In this document: one piece after another, positions 17,440 to 27,598 of the stretch
How the letters are laid out: the number at the start of each line of letters is the position of its first letter
How positions within the stretch are numbered: the first letter of the stretch is position 1
Assembly (NCBI GenBank): GCA_030431475.1
Contig: JAUIJD010000051.1
Coordinates: 1 to 35,701, forward strand
Direction of reading: 5' to 3'
Source of the DNA: Verrucomicrobiia bacterium
GTDB taxonomy: Bacteria > Verrucomicrobiota > Verrucomicrobiia > Verrucomicrobiales > Akkermansiaceae
DNA length: 35,701 nt
Translations under genes and position numbers: made by a program
The notes under the pieces: generated by a model
Databases searched by the model: none
Seen by the model: the letters and a program-made list of their open reading frames with translations, nothing else
Told to the model about the DNA's origin: nothing

Positions 17440-18450
17440 ATGACCGACGACGCCCCGACCCGTGACACCCTCGGCCGGTCGCTCCACGACCTGCGGATCT
17501 CGGTGACCGACCGCTGCAACTTCCGCTGCCGCTACTGCATGCCGGCCGAGGAGTTCGGGCCGGGCCACGAGTTCCTTCCCCGGTCGGAGATCCTCAGCTT
17601 CGAGGAGATCGTCCGCCTGTCGGGGGTCGCCCGCTCCCTCGGCGTGAGGAAGCTGCGCCTGACCGGTGGCGAACCGCTGCTGCGGCGCGGGATCGCCGAC
17701 CTGGTGGCGATGCTCGCCGCCATCGACGGCATCGACGATCTCGCGCTGACCACCAACGGCGTGCTGCTCGCCCACCATGCCGAGGCCCTTTCCCTGGCCG
17801 GCCTGTCGAGGGTGAGCGTCAGCCTCGATGCCCTCGATCCCTCGACCTTCTCCCGGATGAACGGCGTCGGCGCGAAGGTCGACCGGGTTCTCGCCGGCAT
17901 CCGCACCGCGGTGGCTTTCGGCCTGCCGGTCAAGGTCAACTGCGTCGTGCAACGAGGCGTGAACGAAGACCAGATCCTCCCCCTCGCAAACTGGGCGCGG
18001 GAGGAAGGCCTCACCCTTCGGTTCATCGAGTTCATGGATGTCGGGGAGACGAACCACTGGGTCCCCGATCAGGTGGTGACCGCCGACGAGATTCTCGAAA
18101 CGCTGCGGCGCGAGTTCGACCTGCGGGCGGTCGACCGGGCCCACCCGTCCGAAACCGCCCTGCGATGGCGCCACGCCGACCGCCCGGCCGAGATCGGCAT
18201 CATCGCCTCGATCAGCCGACCGTTCTGCCGCGATTGCTCGCGATTCCGGCTGTCCGCCGATGGCCAGCTTTTCACCTGCCTCTTCGCCAGCCACGGCCAC
18301 GACCTCCGACCGCTGCTCCGCGGTGGTGCCGACGACGAGATGGTTCGCCGGATGATCGCCTCCCTCTGGGGCCTGCGGGATGACCGCTACTCCGAGATCC
18401 GCGGATCGGCGCCCACTCACAAGGCGGAGATGAGCTACCTCGGAGGCTGA
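17440..18450 (+). CDS. moaA: GTP 3',8-cyclase MoaA (copy 2)
   Basis: A 336-residue radical SAM enzyme of molybdopterin synthesis. It has C26-X3-C30-X2-C33 (CNFRCRYCM), the C-terminal CRDCSRFRLSADG with third Cys, and a terminal Gly-Gly (SYLGG). The ATG at 17440 was chosen by alignment with copy 1; an earlier in-frame ATG at 17380 would translate the stem-loop. It is expected to be transcribed from the nitrate-island promoter of porin 2. Its 3' end overlaps the LysR gene on the other strand by 16 nt. Together with the moeA-moaC-mobA/moaD-moaE block it supplies cofactor for NasA. Confidence 0.95.
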   Translation: MTDDAPTRDTLGRSLHDLRISVTDRCNFRCRYCMPAEEFGPGHEFLPRSEILSFEEIVRLSGVARSLGVRKLRLTGGEPLLRRGIADLVAMLAAIDGIDDLALTTNGVLLAHHAEALSLAGLSRVSVSLDALDPSTFSRMNGVGAKVDRVLAGIRTAVAFGLPVKVNCVVQRGVNEDQILPLANWAREEGLTLRFIEFMDVGETNHWVPDQVVTADEILETLRREFDLRAVDRAHPSETALRWRHADRPAEIGIIASISRPFCRDCSRFRLSADGQLFTCLFASHGHDLRPLLRGGADDEMVRRMIASLWGLRDDRYSEIRGSAPTHKAEMSYLGG

Positions 18451-19370
18451 TCGCAGCATCGGACTCCGAGCTCGCTGCCGATCATGGCCGCGATGCCCGC
18501 GAAAGTCTCCTCGATCAAACTGAGCGGTCGATCGCGGTTCCAGAAAACCGCCCACTCCCGCTCGATCGGAGGACCTCCCACCGGCACCGTGACGAGGGAT
18601 CCCTCTTCTATCTCACGAGTCGCGACCCATGGCGCGAGAATGCCGACGCCGATCCCGACCTTGGACATCTCCTTGATCGCCTCCATGTCGCCGAGAACCA
18701 GGGGCGCCCGCGGCCGGATCCCCAGCGCCGTGAAATAGTCTTCCACCAGTCGGTGGGTTTCGGTCGAGCGCGCGTAGATGATGAACTGCGTCGATTCGAT
18801 CTCCTCCGCCGGGGCGATGCGCGCCTCGGCCCACTCGTGCACCGGGGGCACCAGGAACATCATGCTGTCCCGGAACATCGGCTGGGACTCGACATCCCCG
18901 GCGTCCCGGGGACGCAAACCGATCACCACATCCAGTTCATGATCTCGAAGTCGCTCGAGCAGGTGGGCGGTGTCGCCCGATTCGATGCTCGGCTCGCAGC
19001 GGGGAAAGCAGTCTCGAAACTCCCGCAACACCGTCGGAAGCAGGAACCGCGCGAGCGAATGGGGGGCGCCGATCCGGATGCGGTTCTGTCCCCAGCGTTT
19101 CAGCCCGTCGAGCTCCCGGCCCGCCAGCTCGAGCTCGCCGAGCACCCGGCGGCACCGCCGCAGAAACACCTCCCCCTCGCCGGTCGGCACGGTCTTCTTG
19201 CCGAGCCGGGTCAGGAGTTTGCAGCCCACGCTCTCCTCGAGCGCGCGCATCGAGTGGCTGATCGCCGACTGCGTCAGAAACAACTTCTTCGCCGCCAGCG
19301 TGAAGGTTCCTTCATCGGCAACGGCGACGAACGCGCGCAGCTGGCGGAGGTCGGGCAGGAGATCAGCCAT
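18435..19370 (-). CDS. LysR-family transcriptional regulator, likely of nitrate assimilation
   Basis: A 311-residue protein. The N-terminal helix-turn-helix is DLRQLRAFVAVADEGTFTLAAKK...LTQSAISHSMRALEE, typical of LysR. The C-terminal effector domain contains IRIGAPHSLARFLLPTVL, LDVVIGLRPRD and KVGIGVGILAPWVA. It is divergent from the NasS-like sensor gene; the first dyad block of that promoter overlaps its start codon, a common arrangement for autoregulated LysR genes. Its position, and T-N11-A-type sites in five nitrate-island promoters, make it the best local candidate to bind them. The ligand is unknown; nitrate, nitrite, a nitrogen metabolite or the NasS-like protein are possibilities. 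Confidence 0.92.
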   Translation of the reverse strand: MADLLPDLRQLRAFVAVADEGTFTLAAKKLFLTQSAISHSMRALEESVGCKLLTRLGKKTVPTGEGEVFLRRCRRVLGELELAGRELDGLKRWGQNRIRIGAPHSLARFLLPTVLREFRDCFPRCEPSIESGDTAHLLERLRDHELDVVIGLRPRDAGDVESQPMFRDSMMFLVPPVHEWAEARIAPAEEIESTQFIIYARSTETHRLVEDYFTALGIRPRAPLVLGDMEAIKEMSKVGIGVGILAPWVATREIEEGSLVTVPVGGPPIEREWAVFWNRDRPLSLIEETFAGIAAMIGSELGVRCCDQPPR

Positions 19371-19445
19371 GAGCCATGTTCATTGGAAAACTCGGGCTAC
19401 AGCAGCAAACCGCATGCCATCCCCACCTTGGCTCTCTACGTGCTT
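19368..19445 (+). promoter_or_regulatory. Two-block nitrate-island promoter element, nasS-like gene / LysR
   Basis: CATGA-GCCATGT-TCATT (19368-19384) is followed after 44 nt by TGGCT-CTCTACGT-GCTT (19429-19445), and the ATG of the NasS-like gene (19457) comes 11 nt later. It is the most diverged of the five elements (TCATT, TGGCT). Its first block covers the start codon of the divergent LysR gene. A -24/-12 reading would put the transcript start near 19455, giving an almost leaderless message. Confidence 0.55.
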
Positions 19446-19456
19446 TCGAGTCCTCC

Positions 19457-20491
19457 ATGCCCCGACCGCCTTCGAGCCCTTCCATTCGCCTCGGCTTCGT
19501 CCCCCTCAACGACTGCGCGCCGGTCGCCGTCGCCCAGGAGCTCGGGATCTTCGGCGACTACGGGCTGAATGTCCGGCTCAGCCGCCAGCCCGGATGGGCG
19601 ACCGTGCGCGACATGCTCTTCTACCGCGAACTGGACGCCGCCCAGTCCATTGCCGGACTCGCCTTCTCCCTTTCCCTCGGCCTCGGTCGCGTGCGCCGGG
19701 AGGTCGGTGTGCCGCTGATCCTCAGCGCCCACGGCAACGCCATCACACTCTCCCACGAGCTCTCGCCCGAGCTCATCGGCTCCGGCGAGGGACTCAGGGC
19801 CTTCATCACCCATCGCTGGAGAAAGGAGCGCCCGCCGACCCTCGCCGCGGCCCATCGACATTCCTCGCACCACATTCTCCTCGTGAACTGGCTCCGGCGC
19901 CACGGACTCGAACCCGGTCGCGACCTCGAGCTGGTCTTCCTGCCCCCGCCACTCATGCCGAGGAATCTCGCCAGCGGCCACATCGACGGCTTCTGCGTCG
20001 GGGAACCATGGAACTCGACCTCGATTCTCGCCGGCGACGGGTGGTGCCCGGTGACCTCGACCGAGCTGGCCACGGGCCATCCGGAGAAAATCCTGCTCGT
20101 CGATGGTGAGTTCATCGGCGAGCGACGCGACGACACCATCGCGCTGAGCGCCGCGCTTCTTCACGCCTGCCGCCTCTGCCAGGAGCCCGATTTCCGCGAC
20201 GAACTCATCCGGATCCTCGCCAAGCCGGCCTACACCGACTGTCCCGTCGCCACGCTCCGCAACAGCCTCGGACCGATCTTCGTCAGTGGACGAGGCGATC
20301 TGGACGCCTCGGACTTCCACCTCTTCTTCGGTGGTGAACTCAATCGACCGACCCCGGACAAGGCCTCCTGGTTTCTATCTGGGCTCCGCTCGACCGGCCT
20401 CCTCGCCTCCGACGTTCCCGCCGGCCCCCTCACGCGACTCTATCGCCAGGACCTTTTCCTCGCCGCGGAGGAAAAGATGCTGCCCGCCTGA
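19457..20491 (+). CDS. nasS: NasS-like cytoplasmic nitrate sensor (NrtA homologue without signal peptide)
   Basis: A 344-residue CmpA/NrtA-family protein: [41 protein letters not shown], and [13 protein letters not shown] near the middle. Unlike NrtA at 20613 it has no signal peptide (starts MPRPPSSPS) and is shorter. Those features match NasS, a cytoplasmic nitrate-binding sensor that in proteobacteria holds the ANTAR antiterminator NasT. No ANTAR protein is visible in the window; the neighbour is a divergent LysR gene. The start ATG 19457 was chosen because the upstream extension runs through the promoter element. The function as a sensor is inferred; a soluble binding protein for another anion is the alternative. 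Confidence 0.7.
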   Translation: MPRPPSSPSIRLGFVPLNDCAPVAVAQELGIFGDYGLNVRLSRQPGWATVRDMLFYRELDAAQSIAGLAFSLSLGLGRVRREVGVPLILSAHGNAITLSHELSPELIGSGEGLRAFITHRWRKERPPTLAAAHRHSSHHILLVNWLRRHGLEPGRDLELVFLPPPLMPRNLASGHIDGFCVGEPWNSTSILAGDGWCPVTSTELATGHPEKILLVDGEFIGERRDDTIALSAALLHACRLCQEPDFRDELIRILAKPAYTDCPVATLRNSLGPIFVSGRGDLDASDFHLFFGGELNRPTPDKASWFLSGLRSTGLLASDVPAGPLTRLYRQDLFLAAEEKMLPA

Positions 20492-20500
20492 ATCCAGTGG

Positions 20501-20581
20501 CATGATCCCGTCTCATGCCGCTCATGAGAAGACAGCGCCGGGTCGTCGCCGAGTTCCCGGTCCGTGGCATGTCCGCCGCTT
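20501..20581 (+). promoter_or_regulatory. Two-block nitrate-island promoter element, nrtA
   Basis: CATGA-TCCCGTC-TCATG (20501-20517) lies 47 nt before TGGCA-TGTCCGCC-GCTT (20565-20581), and nrtA ATG (20613) follows 31 nt later. The dyad extends outward to GGCATGA/TCATGCC. It overlaps a second inverted repeat, TCTCATG-CCGCT-CATGAGA (20511-20529), so two mutually exclusive pairings are possible. The predicted -24/-12 start would be near 20591. Confidence 0.7.
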
Positions 20582-20612
20582 GCATGAGGGCGACACCAAC
20601 CCCGTCAATCCG

Positions 20613-21971
<1,359 letters not shown>

Positions 21972-21992
21972 GCCTCGCCTGACCCTCCATCC

Positions 21993-22020
21993 GACCCGGA
22001 GGTCCCGCGACCTCCGGGTC
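21993..22020 (+). terminator. Stem-loop downstream of nrtA
   Basis: GACCCGGAGGT (21993-22003) pairs exactly with ACCTCCGGGTC (22010-22020) around the loop CCCGCG. No T-run follows. Such a structure after a binding-protein gene commonly reduces read-through and stabilises the upstream mRNA. Eleven nt later starts a second perfect stem, GGGATCCATGAG/CTCATGGATCCC (22031-22059), which contains the nrtB promoter dyad. Confidence 0.55.
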
Positions 22021-22036
22021 AACGACTTCAGGGATC

Positions 22037-22118
22037 CATGAGTACCGCTCATGGATCCCACTCGCCGAAAACTCCGCCTGCAGCCCCCCGATTTCCGCAA
22101 CTGGCACATCAGCGGCTT
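22037..22118 (+). promoter_or_regulatory. Two-block nitrate-island promoter element, nrtB
   Basis: CATGA-GTACCGC-TCATG (22037-22053) is embedded in a longer perfect dyad with 12-bp arms (22031-22042 and 22048-22059). After 48 nt follows TGGCA-CATCAGCG-GCTT (22102-22118), 18 nt before the nrtB ATG. Of the five, its second block is closest to the sigma-54 -24 sequence (TGGCAC). The predicted start would be near 22128. Confidence 0.7.
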
Positions 22119-22136
22119 CCCCGCCCACCCACCACC

Positions 22137-23786
22137 ATGGCCGATTCCATCAAAGACAAGATCAAGTATGGCCTGCTGAAGGGCATCGACGTCAGCGGCT
22201 TCAAGGTCCTCGACCCACCGGTCCGCCTCGCCTTCGGCGAAGAGCCGCGCAAGCAGGTCGGCGACATCGCCAAATACATGATCCTCCCCATCCTCTTCGT
22301 CCTCGCCTGCCTCGGGATCTGGACGGTAATGGGCCCGAATCACAAGACCAAGTCCGGCGAGGTCCCGACCCCCGCCAAGGTCTGGACCGCCTACGAGGAC
22401 AATGCCCGTTTCGACGAACGCCAGCAGGAAAAGGCCGCCGATTTCATCGTCGAGGGCGCGGAACGCGAGGCCGTCCTGACCGCGACCACAGAAGAACTCG
22501 CCCGCCTGGAAGCCGAAGCCGCCACGCTCGCCGAAGCTTCCGATGCCGTCGCCGCCACCGCCAAGGAGGAGACCGAAGCCCTCCTTGCCCCGCTCCGCGC
22601 CCGGCTCGACGCACTGAAGGCGGAGCACGAGGCCGCGGAGGATCGCCGCGAGGCGGAAATGAACGCGCTCGCCGCCGAGATCGTCGCCGGGCAGGCCCAG
22701 CCCAGCGCGCTCGTCGACCTGGTCCGGGAAAACGAGATCCTGGAGGACGAGGCCAACGACGCCGAGGACGTGATCGAAACCCAGATCAAGGACATCCTTT
22801 CCGACCCGCCCGCCGAGGTGAAAGCCGCGCAAATGGCCGCCAACCGGGTCGCCGACGAGGTGCAGCACTACAAGAAGCGCATCGACATCCTGACCAAGGA
22901 AAACCGCAACGTGAAGGAGGCCGAATACCTCGCCAAGGCCGAGGAGGACCGCGCCCAACTCGTCGCCGCGGAGGACCCGAAGAAGGCGGTCCGCGAGGCG
23001 AAGTCCATCGCCCGCAATGCCGAGCGCGCCGAGGATTCCAAGACCCAGACCTACCCGCGCACCGCCACCATCTTCTGGCAGACCAAGCGCTCGCTCGCCA
23101 CCGTCTTCGTCGGCTTCGGCCTGGCCGCCGCCCTGGCCATCCCGCTCGGGATCATGTGCGGGCTCAACCGCATCTTCATGGCCTGCCTCACGCCCATCAT
23201 CTCGATCTTCCGTCCGGTCTCGCCGGTGGTCTGGCTGCTCATCTTCCAGATCATCATCGGCGCCTTCTTCCCCGATCCGGAGAAGCATCCGCTTTTCGTC
23301 ACGCTCAACGACGAGAAGTGGTTCGGCTGGATCGGCAACCCCCTTGCCTTCCTCCAGACCAACCCGGCGATGATCTTCTCCGCCTGCACGGTCGCGATGT
23401 GCGCCCTCTGGCCCGCCTTGGTGAACACCGCGCTCGGGGTTTCCTCGATCGACAAGGATCACATGAACGTCGCCAAGGTCCTCCGCCTCGGGTTCTGGTC
23501 GCGGCTCTTCAAGATCATCATCCCCTCCTCCCTGCCGCTGGTCTTCGCCGGCCTGCGCATCTCGCTCGGGGTCGGCTGGATGGTCCTCATCGCCGCCGAG
23601 GCCTTGTCGTCGTCCGACGGCCTCGGGAAGTTCGTCTGGGACGAGTACCAGAACGGTTCCTCTCAGTCCTTCGCCAACATCATCCTCGCCTGCTTCGTGG
23701 TCGGCATCATCGGCTTCTTCCTCGACCGCATCATGATCTTCCTCCAGCGCCTCGTTTCCTTCGACGACGGCAGCGCCACCGCCTGA
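22137..23786 (+). CDS. nrtB: Nitrate ABC transporter permease with a large coiled-coil insertion
   Basis: A 549-residue protein, about twice the usual NrtB length. A first membrane helix (about 47-66) is followed by [10 protein letters not shown], normally just before helix 2. About 210 extra residues (about 92-305) rich in Glu, Ala, Lys and Arg with heptad-like patterns then intervene. The permease resumes at about 312 with [19 protein letters not shown] and further helices. [19 protein letters not shown] plus [12 protein letters not shown] is the EAA-like loop that docks the ATPases. By the positive-inside rule the insertion should be periplasmic, so it might touch NrtA, the outer-membrane porin or the cell wall. 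The ATPase gene follows after 5 nt. Confidence 0.88.
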   Translation: MADSIKDKIKYGLLKGIDVSGFKVLDPPVRLAFGEEPRKQVGDIAKYMILPILFVLACLGIWTVMGPNHKTKSGEVPTPAKVWTAYEDNARFDERQQEKAADFIVEGAEREAVLTATTEELARLEAEAATLAEASDAVAATAKEETEALLAPLRARLDALKAEHEAAEDRREAEMNALAAEIVAGQAQPSALVDLVRENEILEDEANDAEDVIETQIKDILSDPPAEVKAAQMAANRVADEVQHYKKRIDILTKENRNVKEAEYLAKAEEDRAQLVAAEDPKKAVREAKSIARNAERAEDSKTQTYPRTATIFWQTKRSLATVFVGFGLAAALAIPLGIMCGLNRIFMACLTPIISIFRPVSPVVWLLIFQIIIGAFFPDPEKHPLFVTLNDEKWFGWIGNPLAFLQTNPAMIFSACTVAMCALWPALVNTALGVSSIDKDHMNVAKVLRLGFWSRLFKIIIPSSLPLVFAGLRISLGVGWMVLIAAEALSSSDGLGKFVWDEYQNGSSQSFANIILACFVVGIIGFFLDRIMIFLQRLVSFDDGSATA

Positions 23787-23791
23787 TCGCC

Positions 23792-24688
23792 ATGTCCTTT
23801 CTCGAACTAGACCGCGTCTCCGTCGGCTTCGGCCCGGCGGGCAACCGCACCGAGGTCCTTTCCGACATCAACCTCTCCGTCGAGGAGAACGAGTTCGTCG
23901 CCGTGATCGGCTTCTCCGGCGGCGGAAAATCGACGCTGATGAACCTGCTCTCCGGCCTCCTCCCGCCGTCGTCCGGCGAGGTGAGGATGGCGGGAAACAA
24001 GGTCCGCGAGCCCGGCCCCGACCGCGGCCTGATGTTCCAGAACTACTCGCTGCTGCCGTGGCTTTCCGTCGAGGAGAACGTCGCCCTCGCCGTGAAGTCG
24101 GCCTTCCCGAAGCTCTCGAAGTCGGAGGTCACCGACAAGGTGAAGCATTTCGTGAAGATGGTGAAGCTGGACCACGCCGGCGACCGCAAGCCGCACGAAC
24201 TCTCCGGCGGCATGCGCCAGCGGGCCTCGCTCGCCCGCACGCTTTCACTCGACCCGAAAGTCCTGCTCCTCGACGAACCGCTCTCCGCCCTCGACGCTCT
24301 GACCCGCTCCGAGTTGCAGGACCAGATCCTCAACATCTGGGAAACCGACCGCCGCACTGTGGTGATGATCACCAACGACGTCGATGAAGCCGTGCTGATG
24401 GCCGACCGCATCATTCCGCTCACCATGGGCCCGGCCGCCACCCTGGCCGAGGAGTTCGTCGTGAACATGGCCCGTCCCCGTGACCGGCACACCCTCAACG
24501 ACCACCCGGAATACATGCGCCTGAAGTCCGAGATCACCCGCTTCATGATGCATCTCAACAAGGAGTCGAAGGAACTCGGCACCACCAAGGTCGTGCCAAT
24601 GCCGGACATTCGTCCCAAGGATTTCTCACCGCCGAGCATCGGACCCCGGTTCAGCCACAAGTCGAAGCAACCCACCTCCGCCGCATGA
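23792..24688 (+). CDS. nrtC: Nitrate ABC transporter ATP-binding protein with Asn in the switch position
   Basis: A 298-residue ABC ATPase: Walker [11 protein letters not shown]-loop FQNYSLLPW, signature [14 protein letters not shown], Walker B VLLLDEP, D-loop SALD. The switch (H-loop) reads MITNDVDEA, where the family normally has THDVDEA, so the switch His is replaced by Asn. The ATPase that follows keeps His, so the pair would form an asymmetric dimer. The C-terminal 60 residues (about 240-298) are an extension without a known domain; the binding-protein fusion of cyanobacterial NrtC is absent. It starts 5 nt after nrtB and overlaps the next gene by ATGA. The nrtC name only reflects gene order. 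Confidence 0.88.
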   Translation: MSFLELDRVSVGFGPAGNRTEVLSDINLSVEENEFVAVIGFSGGGKSTLMNLLSGLLPPSSGEVRMAGNKVREPGPDRGLMFQNYSLLPWLSVEENVALAVKSAFPKLSKSEVTDKVKHFVKMVKLDHAGDRKPHELSGGMRQRASLARTLSLDPKVLLLDEPLSALDALTRSELQDQILNIWETDRRTVVMITNDVDEAVLMADRIIPLTMGPAATLAEEFVVNMARPRDRHTLNDHPEYMRLKSEITRFMMHLNKESKELGTTKVVPMPDIRPKDFSPPSIGPRFSHKSKQPTSAA

Positions 24689-25599
24689 GCCTCCAAGTTT
24701 ACGAACCGATGCCCGGGAAGCTGAGTTCGAGATTCGTCGAGATCTACAGTCTCGTTAAGGAATACCCGAATCCCTACGGCGACGACTTCCGGGTCGTCGA
24801 GCACTTCAACCTCAACATCCGGCAGGGCGAGTTCATCTCGCTCATCGGGCACTCGGGCTGCGGGAAATCCACGGTCCTCACCATGCTCGCGGGCCTCAAC
24901 GAGATCTCCGACGGCGGCATCATCGTCGGCAACCGCGAGATCTCGGGCCCCGGCCCCGATCGCTCCGTCGTCTTCCAGTCTCCCTGCCTGATGCCCTGGC
25001 TCACCGCCTTCGGCAACGTGATGCTCGGGGTGAAAAGCGTCTATCCCCACGCCGACAAGGCGACCCGCAAACAGATCGTCGAGCACTCGCTGTCGGTGGT
25101 CGGCCTCGCCGACTCGATGAAGAAATACCCGCGCGAGCTCTCCGGCGGCATGCAGCAGCGCGTCGGCATCGCCCGCGCCATCGCCCTGCAGCCGAAGGTC
25201 CTGCTCCTCGACGAGCCTTTCGGCCGCCTCGACTCGCTAACCCGGATGGAACTCCAGGACGTCATTCTCGACATCCTCGCAAAGGAGAAGCTCACCGCGA
25301 TGATCGTCACCCACGACGTCGATGAGGCCGTCTTCATGGCCGACCGCTGCGTGATGATGTCGAACGGCCCCAAAGCGACCTGCAGCGAGATTCTCGAGAT
25401 CGACTTTCCCCGGCCTCGCGACCGCGAGGAGGTCTTCAACGACCCGACCTTTTTCCACTACCGCGAGCACCTCCTCGCCTTCCTCGAGCAGCGCTCCCAC
25501 ATCAAGGGCGAGACCCGCACCTACAACGGCAACAACTTCATCGGCTACCTCGACAAGAACCAGATCGCGGATCTCTCGCAGCGAGTTCACGTCGCCTGA
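24685..25599 (+). CDS. nrtD: Nitrate ABC transporter ATP-binding protein
   Basis: A 304-residue ABC ATPase with Walker [11 protein letters not shown]-loop FQSPCLMPW, signature [14 protein letters not shown], Walker B VLLLDEP and canonical switch VTHDVDEA. It resembles NrtD/CmpD/SsuB. It overlaps the preceding ATPase gene by four bases (ATGA), and with NrtB makes a transporter with two different ATPases as in the cyanobacterial nitrate system. The C-terminus has about 55 residues beyond the core, including [20 protein letters not shown], with no recognised domain. It is the last gene of the nrtB unit; nirA follows after 150 nt with its own promoter element. Confidence 0.9.
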   Translation: MSLQVYEPMPGKLSSRFVEIYSLVKEYPNPYGDDFRVVEHFNLNIRQGEFISLIGHSGCGKSTVLTMLAGLNEISDGGIIVGNREISGPGPDRSVVFQSPCLMPWLTAFGNVMLGVKSVYPHADKATRKQIVEHSLSVVGLADSMKKYPRELSGGMQQRVGIARAIALQPKVLLLDEPFGRLDSLTRMELQDVILDILAKEKLTAMIVTHDVDEAVFMADRCVMMSNGPKATCSEILEIDFPRPRDREEVFNDPTFFHYREHLLAFLEQRSHIKGETRTYNGNNFIGYLDKNQIADLSQRVHVA

Positions 25600-25637
25600 T
25601 GACGGAAAGAGCAGGACTCATGCAGTCGATTTCAAAC

Positions 25638-25719
25638 CATGAACCCGGCTCATCTTTGAAATGACTTCGTTTCCGTGAACCCCGGAGCGTCGGCACGGGG
25701 AAATGCATGCCAAGTGCTT
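25638..25719 (+). promoter_or_regulatory. Two-block nitrate-island promoter element, nirA
   Basis: CATGA-ACCCGGC-TCATC (25638-25654) is followed after 48 nt by ATGCA-TGCCAAGT-GCTT (25703-25719), with nirA ATG (25750) 30 nt later. The first two bases of the second block deviate (AT for TG), but spacing is exact. The dyad lies inside a wider inverted repeat ATTTCAAA/TTTGAAAT (25629-25636, 25655-25662). The predicted start would be near 25729. Confidence 0.65.
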
Positions 25720-25749
25720 GATTCATCTCGAACCCACCGACGACCCGCC

Positions 25750-27513
25750 ATGGAAAATCCGACCGACTCCGGCTTCACCGAAGAGCAAACGACTTATCTC
25801 AAGGCTTTTGTCTCCGGCCTCGTGCAGGGGCGCGATCTGCCGCATCTCGGTCAGGACGCCGAAGGCCGCTTCACCCACGAGGAGGAGGAGACGGTCCATG
25901 GCACGCCGATCGACGACCTCAGCAAGGAAGAGCTCATCAAGCACGAGCAGAACGGCCTCGATTGCTACGATGCCATCGTCGCCAATGCCCTCGACAACCG
26001 CTTTCCCGAAGCCGGCGACGTCTTCCGCTTCAAGTTCCACGGCCTGTTCTACGTTTCCCCGGCGCAGGACAGCTTCATGCTCCGCTGCCGCATCGCCGGC
26101 GGCGCGCTCAGCACGCACCAGTTCCGCGGCCTCGCCGAGATCGCCGACGATTGGGGACCGGGCCGCGCCGACCTGACGACCCGCGCCAATATCCAGATCC
26201 GCGAGATCGAGCCGAAGCACTGCCCGGACGTGTTGATGAAGCTCTCCGAACTGGGCCTCACCTCCCAGGGCTCCGGGGCCGACAATGTCCGCAACATCAC
26301 CGCGACCCCGACCACCGGATTCGATCCCCACGAGCTGATCGACGTGATGCCCTACGCCCGGGCGATGCATCACTACATCCTGAAGAACCGCGACCTCTAC
26401 GGGCTGCCGCGGAAGTTCAACATCTCCTACGACTCCGGCGGCTGCGTCTCGGTCTGCGCCGACACCAATGACATCGGCTTCTACGCCGTCCGGGTCGGAG
26501 AGAACGATGAAGGCATCGAGCCCGGCGTCTATTTCCGCATGCAACTCTGCGGCATCACCGGGCACAAGCAGTTCGCCACCGACTGCGGCGTGCTTCTCAC
26601 GCCGGCGGAAACCATCCCGGTCGCCGCCGCACTGATCCGGATGTTCATCGAGAACGGCGACCGGACGAATCGCAACAAGGCCCGCCTGAAGTATCTCGTC
26701 GATGACTGGGGCTTCGAAAAGACCCTCGAGGAAACCCAGAAGAAGCTCGCTTTCCCGCTCCGCCACTTCCCCGAGGCGCTCTGCGAAAAGCCCGAACCGA
26801 AGGACAAGCAGGGCTATCTCGGGATTCATCCGCAACCCGACGGCCGGAACTACGTCGGCATCCGCGTGCCGGTCGGCCGCATGAGCGTCGCCCAGATGCA
26901 GGCGCTCGCCGACATCGCCGACGAGTTCGGCCGCAGCGAGATCCGGCTGACGGTTTGGCAAAACCTCATCATCCCCGGGATTCCCGACGAAAAGCTGCAG
27001 AACGCGATCACCGCGATCCAGGCGACCGGACTCGACCACCGAAACAACAACATCACCGGGGGTCTGATCGCCTGCACCGGCAACCGCGGCTGCAAGTATG
27101 CCGCGTCGGACACCAAGGGCCACGCCGTCGCGCTCGGCGGGCATCTCGCCTCGCGGATGATCCTCGACCTGCCGATCAACATGCACCTCACCGGCTGCAA
27201 GCACTCCTGTGCCCAGCACTACATCGGGGACATCGGCATGATGGGCACCAAGGTGAAGACCGACGACGGCGAATCGGTCGAGGGCTACAACATCGTCCTC
27301 GGCGGTGGCGTCGATGACGACCAGGCGGTCGCCCGTGAGGTCTGGTCTTCGATCAAAGCCACCGAGATCAACGCCCTGGTCGAGCAATTGCTCTGCGCCT
27401 ATCTCGCCCGCCGCGAGGACGACGAATCCTTCGCCACCTTCACCCGACGCCTTTCGATCGAGGAACTCACCGCACTGGTCGATGCGACCAAGCTGTCCGA
27501 GGCCGCCGCCTGA
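25750..27513 (+). CDS. nirA: Ferredoxin-type assimilatory nitrite reductase (siroheme)
   Basis: A 587-residue protein of the nitrite/sulfite reductase hemoprotein family. The siroheme/[4Fe-4S] ligands are C442-X5-C448 ([10 protein letters not shown]) and C483-X3-C487 ([15 protein letters not shown]). Upstream, [13 protein letters not shown] and [14 protein letters not shown] match the first parachain repeat. It reduces nitrite to ammonium in the cytoplasm with six electrons, typically from ferredoxin; no ferredoxin gene is in the window. Sulfite reductase is the alternative, but the position between nrt genes and nasA favours nitrite. The N-terminal 60 residues ([20 protein letters not shown]) are an extension seen in some bacterial NirA. 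Confidence 0.93.
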   Translation: MENPTDSGFTEEQTTYLKAFVSGLVQGRDLPHLGQDAEGRFTHEEEETVHGTPIDDLSKEELIKHEQNGLDCYDAIVANALDNRFPEAGDVFRFKFHGLFYVSPAQDSFMLRCRIAGGALSTHQFRGLAEIADDWGPGRADLTTRANIQIREIEPKHCPDVLMKLSELGLTSQGSGADNVRNITATPTTGFDPHELIDVMPYARAMHHYILKNRDLYGLPRKFNISYDSGGCVSVCADTNDIGFYAVRVGENDEGIEPGVYFRMQLCGITGHKQFATDCGVLLTPAETIPVAAALIRMFIENGDRTNRNKARLKYLVDDWGFEKTLEETQKKLAFPLRHFPEALCEKPEPKDKQGYLGIHPQPDGRNYVGIRVPVGRMSVAQMQALADIADEFGRSEIRLTVWQNLIIPGIPDEKLQNAITAIQATGLDHRNNNITGGLIACTGNRGCKYAASDTKGHAVALGGHLASRMILDLPINMHLTGCKHSCAQHYIGDIGMMGTKVKTDDGESVEGYNIVLGGGVDDDQAVAREVWSSIKATEINALVEQLLCAYLARREDDESFATFTRRLSIEELTALVDATKLSEAAA

Positions 27514-27517
27514 GAAA

Positions 27518-27587
27518 GGAGCGCCGGTCTTCAGACCGGCTCCCAGCCACTCAACCCCACCTCTGCCGGTCCGAAGACCGGCGCTCC
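27518..27587. repeat. REP-like palindrome pair between nirA and dmsBC
   Basis: The head GGAGCG is followed by a stem CCGGTCT-TC-AGACCGG and tail CTCC at 27518-27543. An inverted copy lies at 27565-27587. The two 23-bp arms are complementary with one mismatch, so they can form either two small hairpins or one long one. The left arm of the hairpin has two extra bases (GC) relative to the right, a bulge shared with the element at 34399. This looks like a BIME-type REP pair in an 85-nt gap. Confidence 0.8.
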
Positions 27588-27598
27588 CGACACCCACC

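Larger units (their letters stand above)
16098..18450 (+). repeat. Porin-moaA cassette, copy 2 of a dispersed duplication
   Basis: Same order and orientation as 814-3099. Porin frames align without gaps at offset 15,284 bp and share long identical DNA runs (16407-16612 equals 1123-1328). moaA differs far more (about 76% protein identity) and the intergenic parts are unrelated. Confidence 0.9.

Noticed and set aside
20492-20612. ANTAR (NasT/NasR-type) antitermination leader upstream of nrtA
   Set aside because: ANTAR targets are two stems with six-base loops having A at position 1 and G at position 4. The stems here have 7- or 5-nt loops without that pattern, and no U-run terminator follows.
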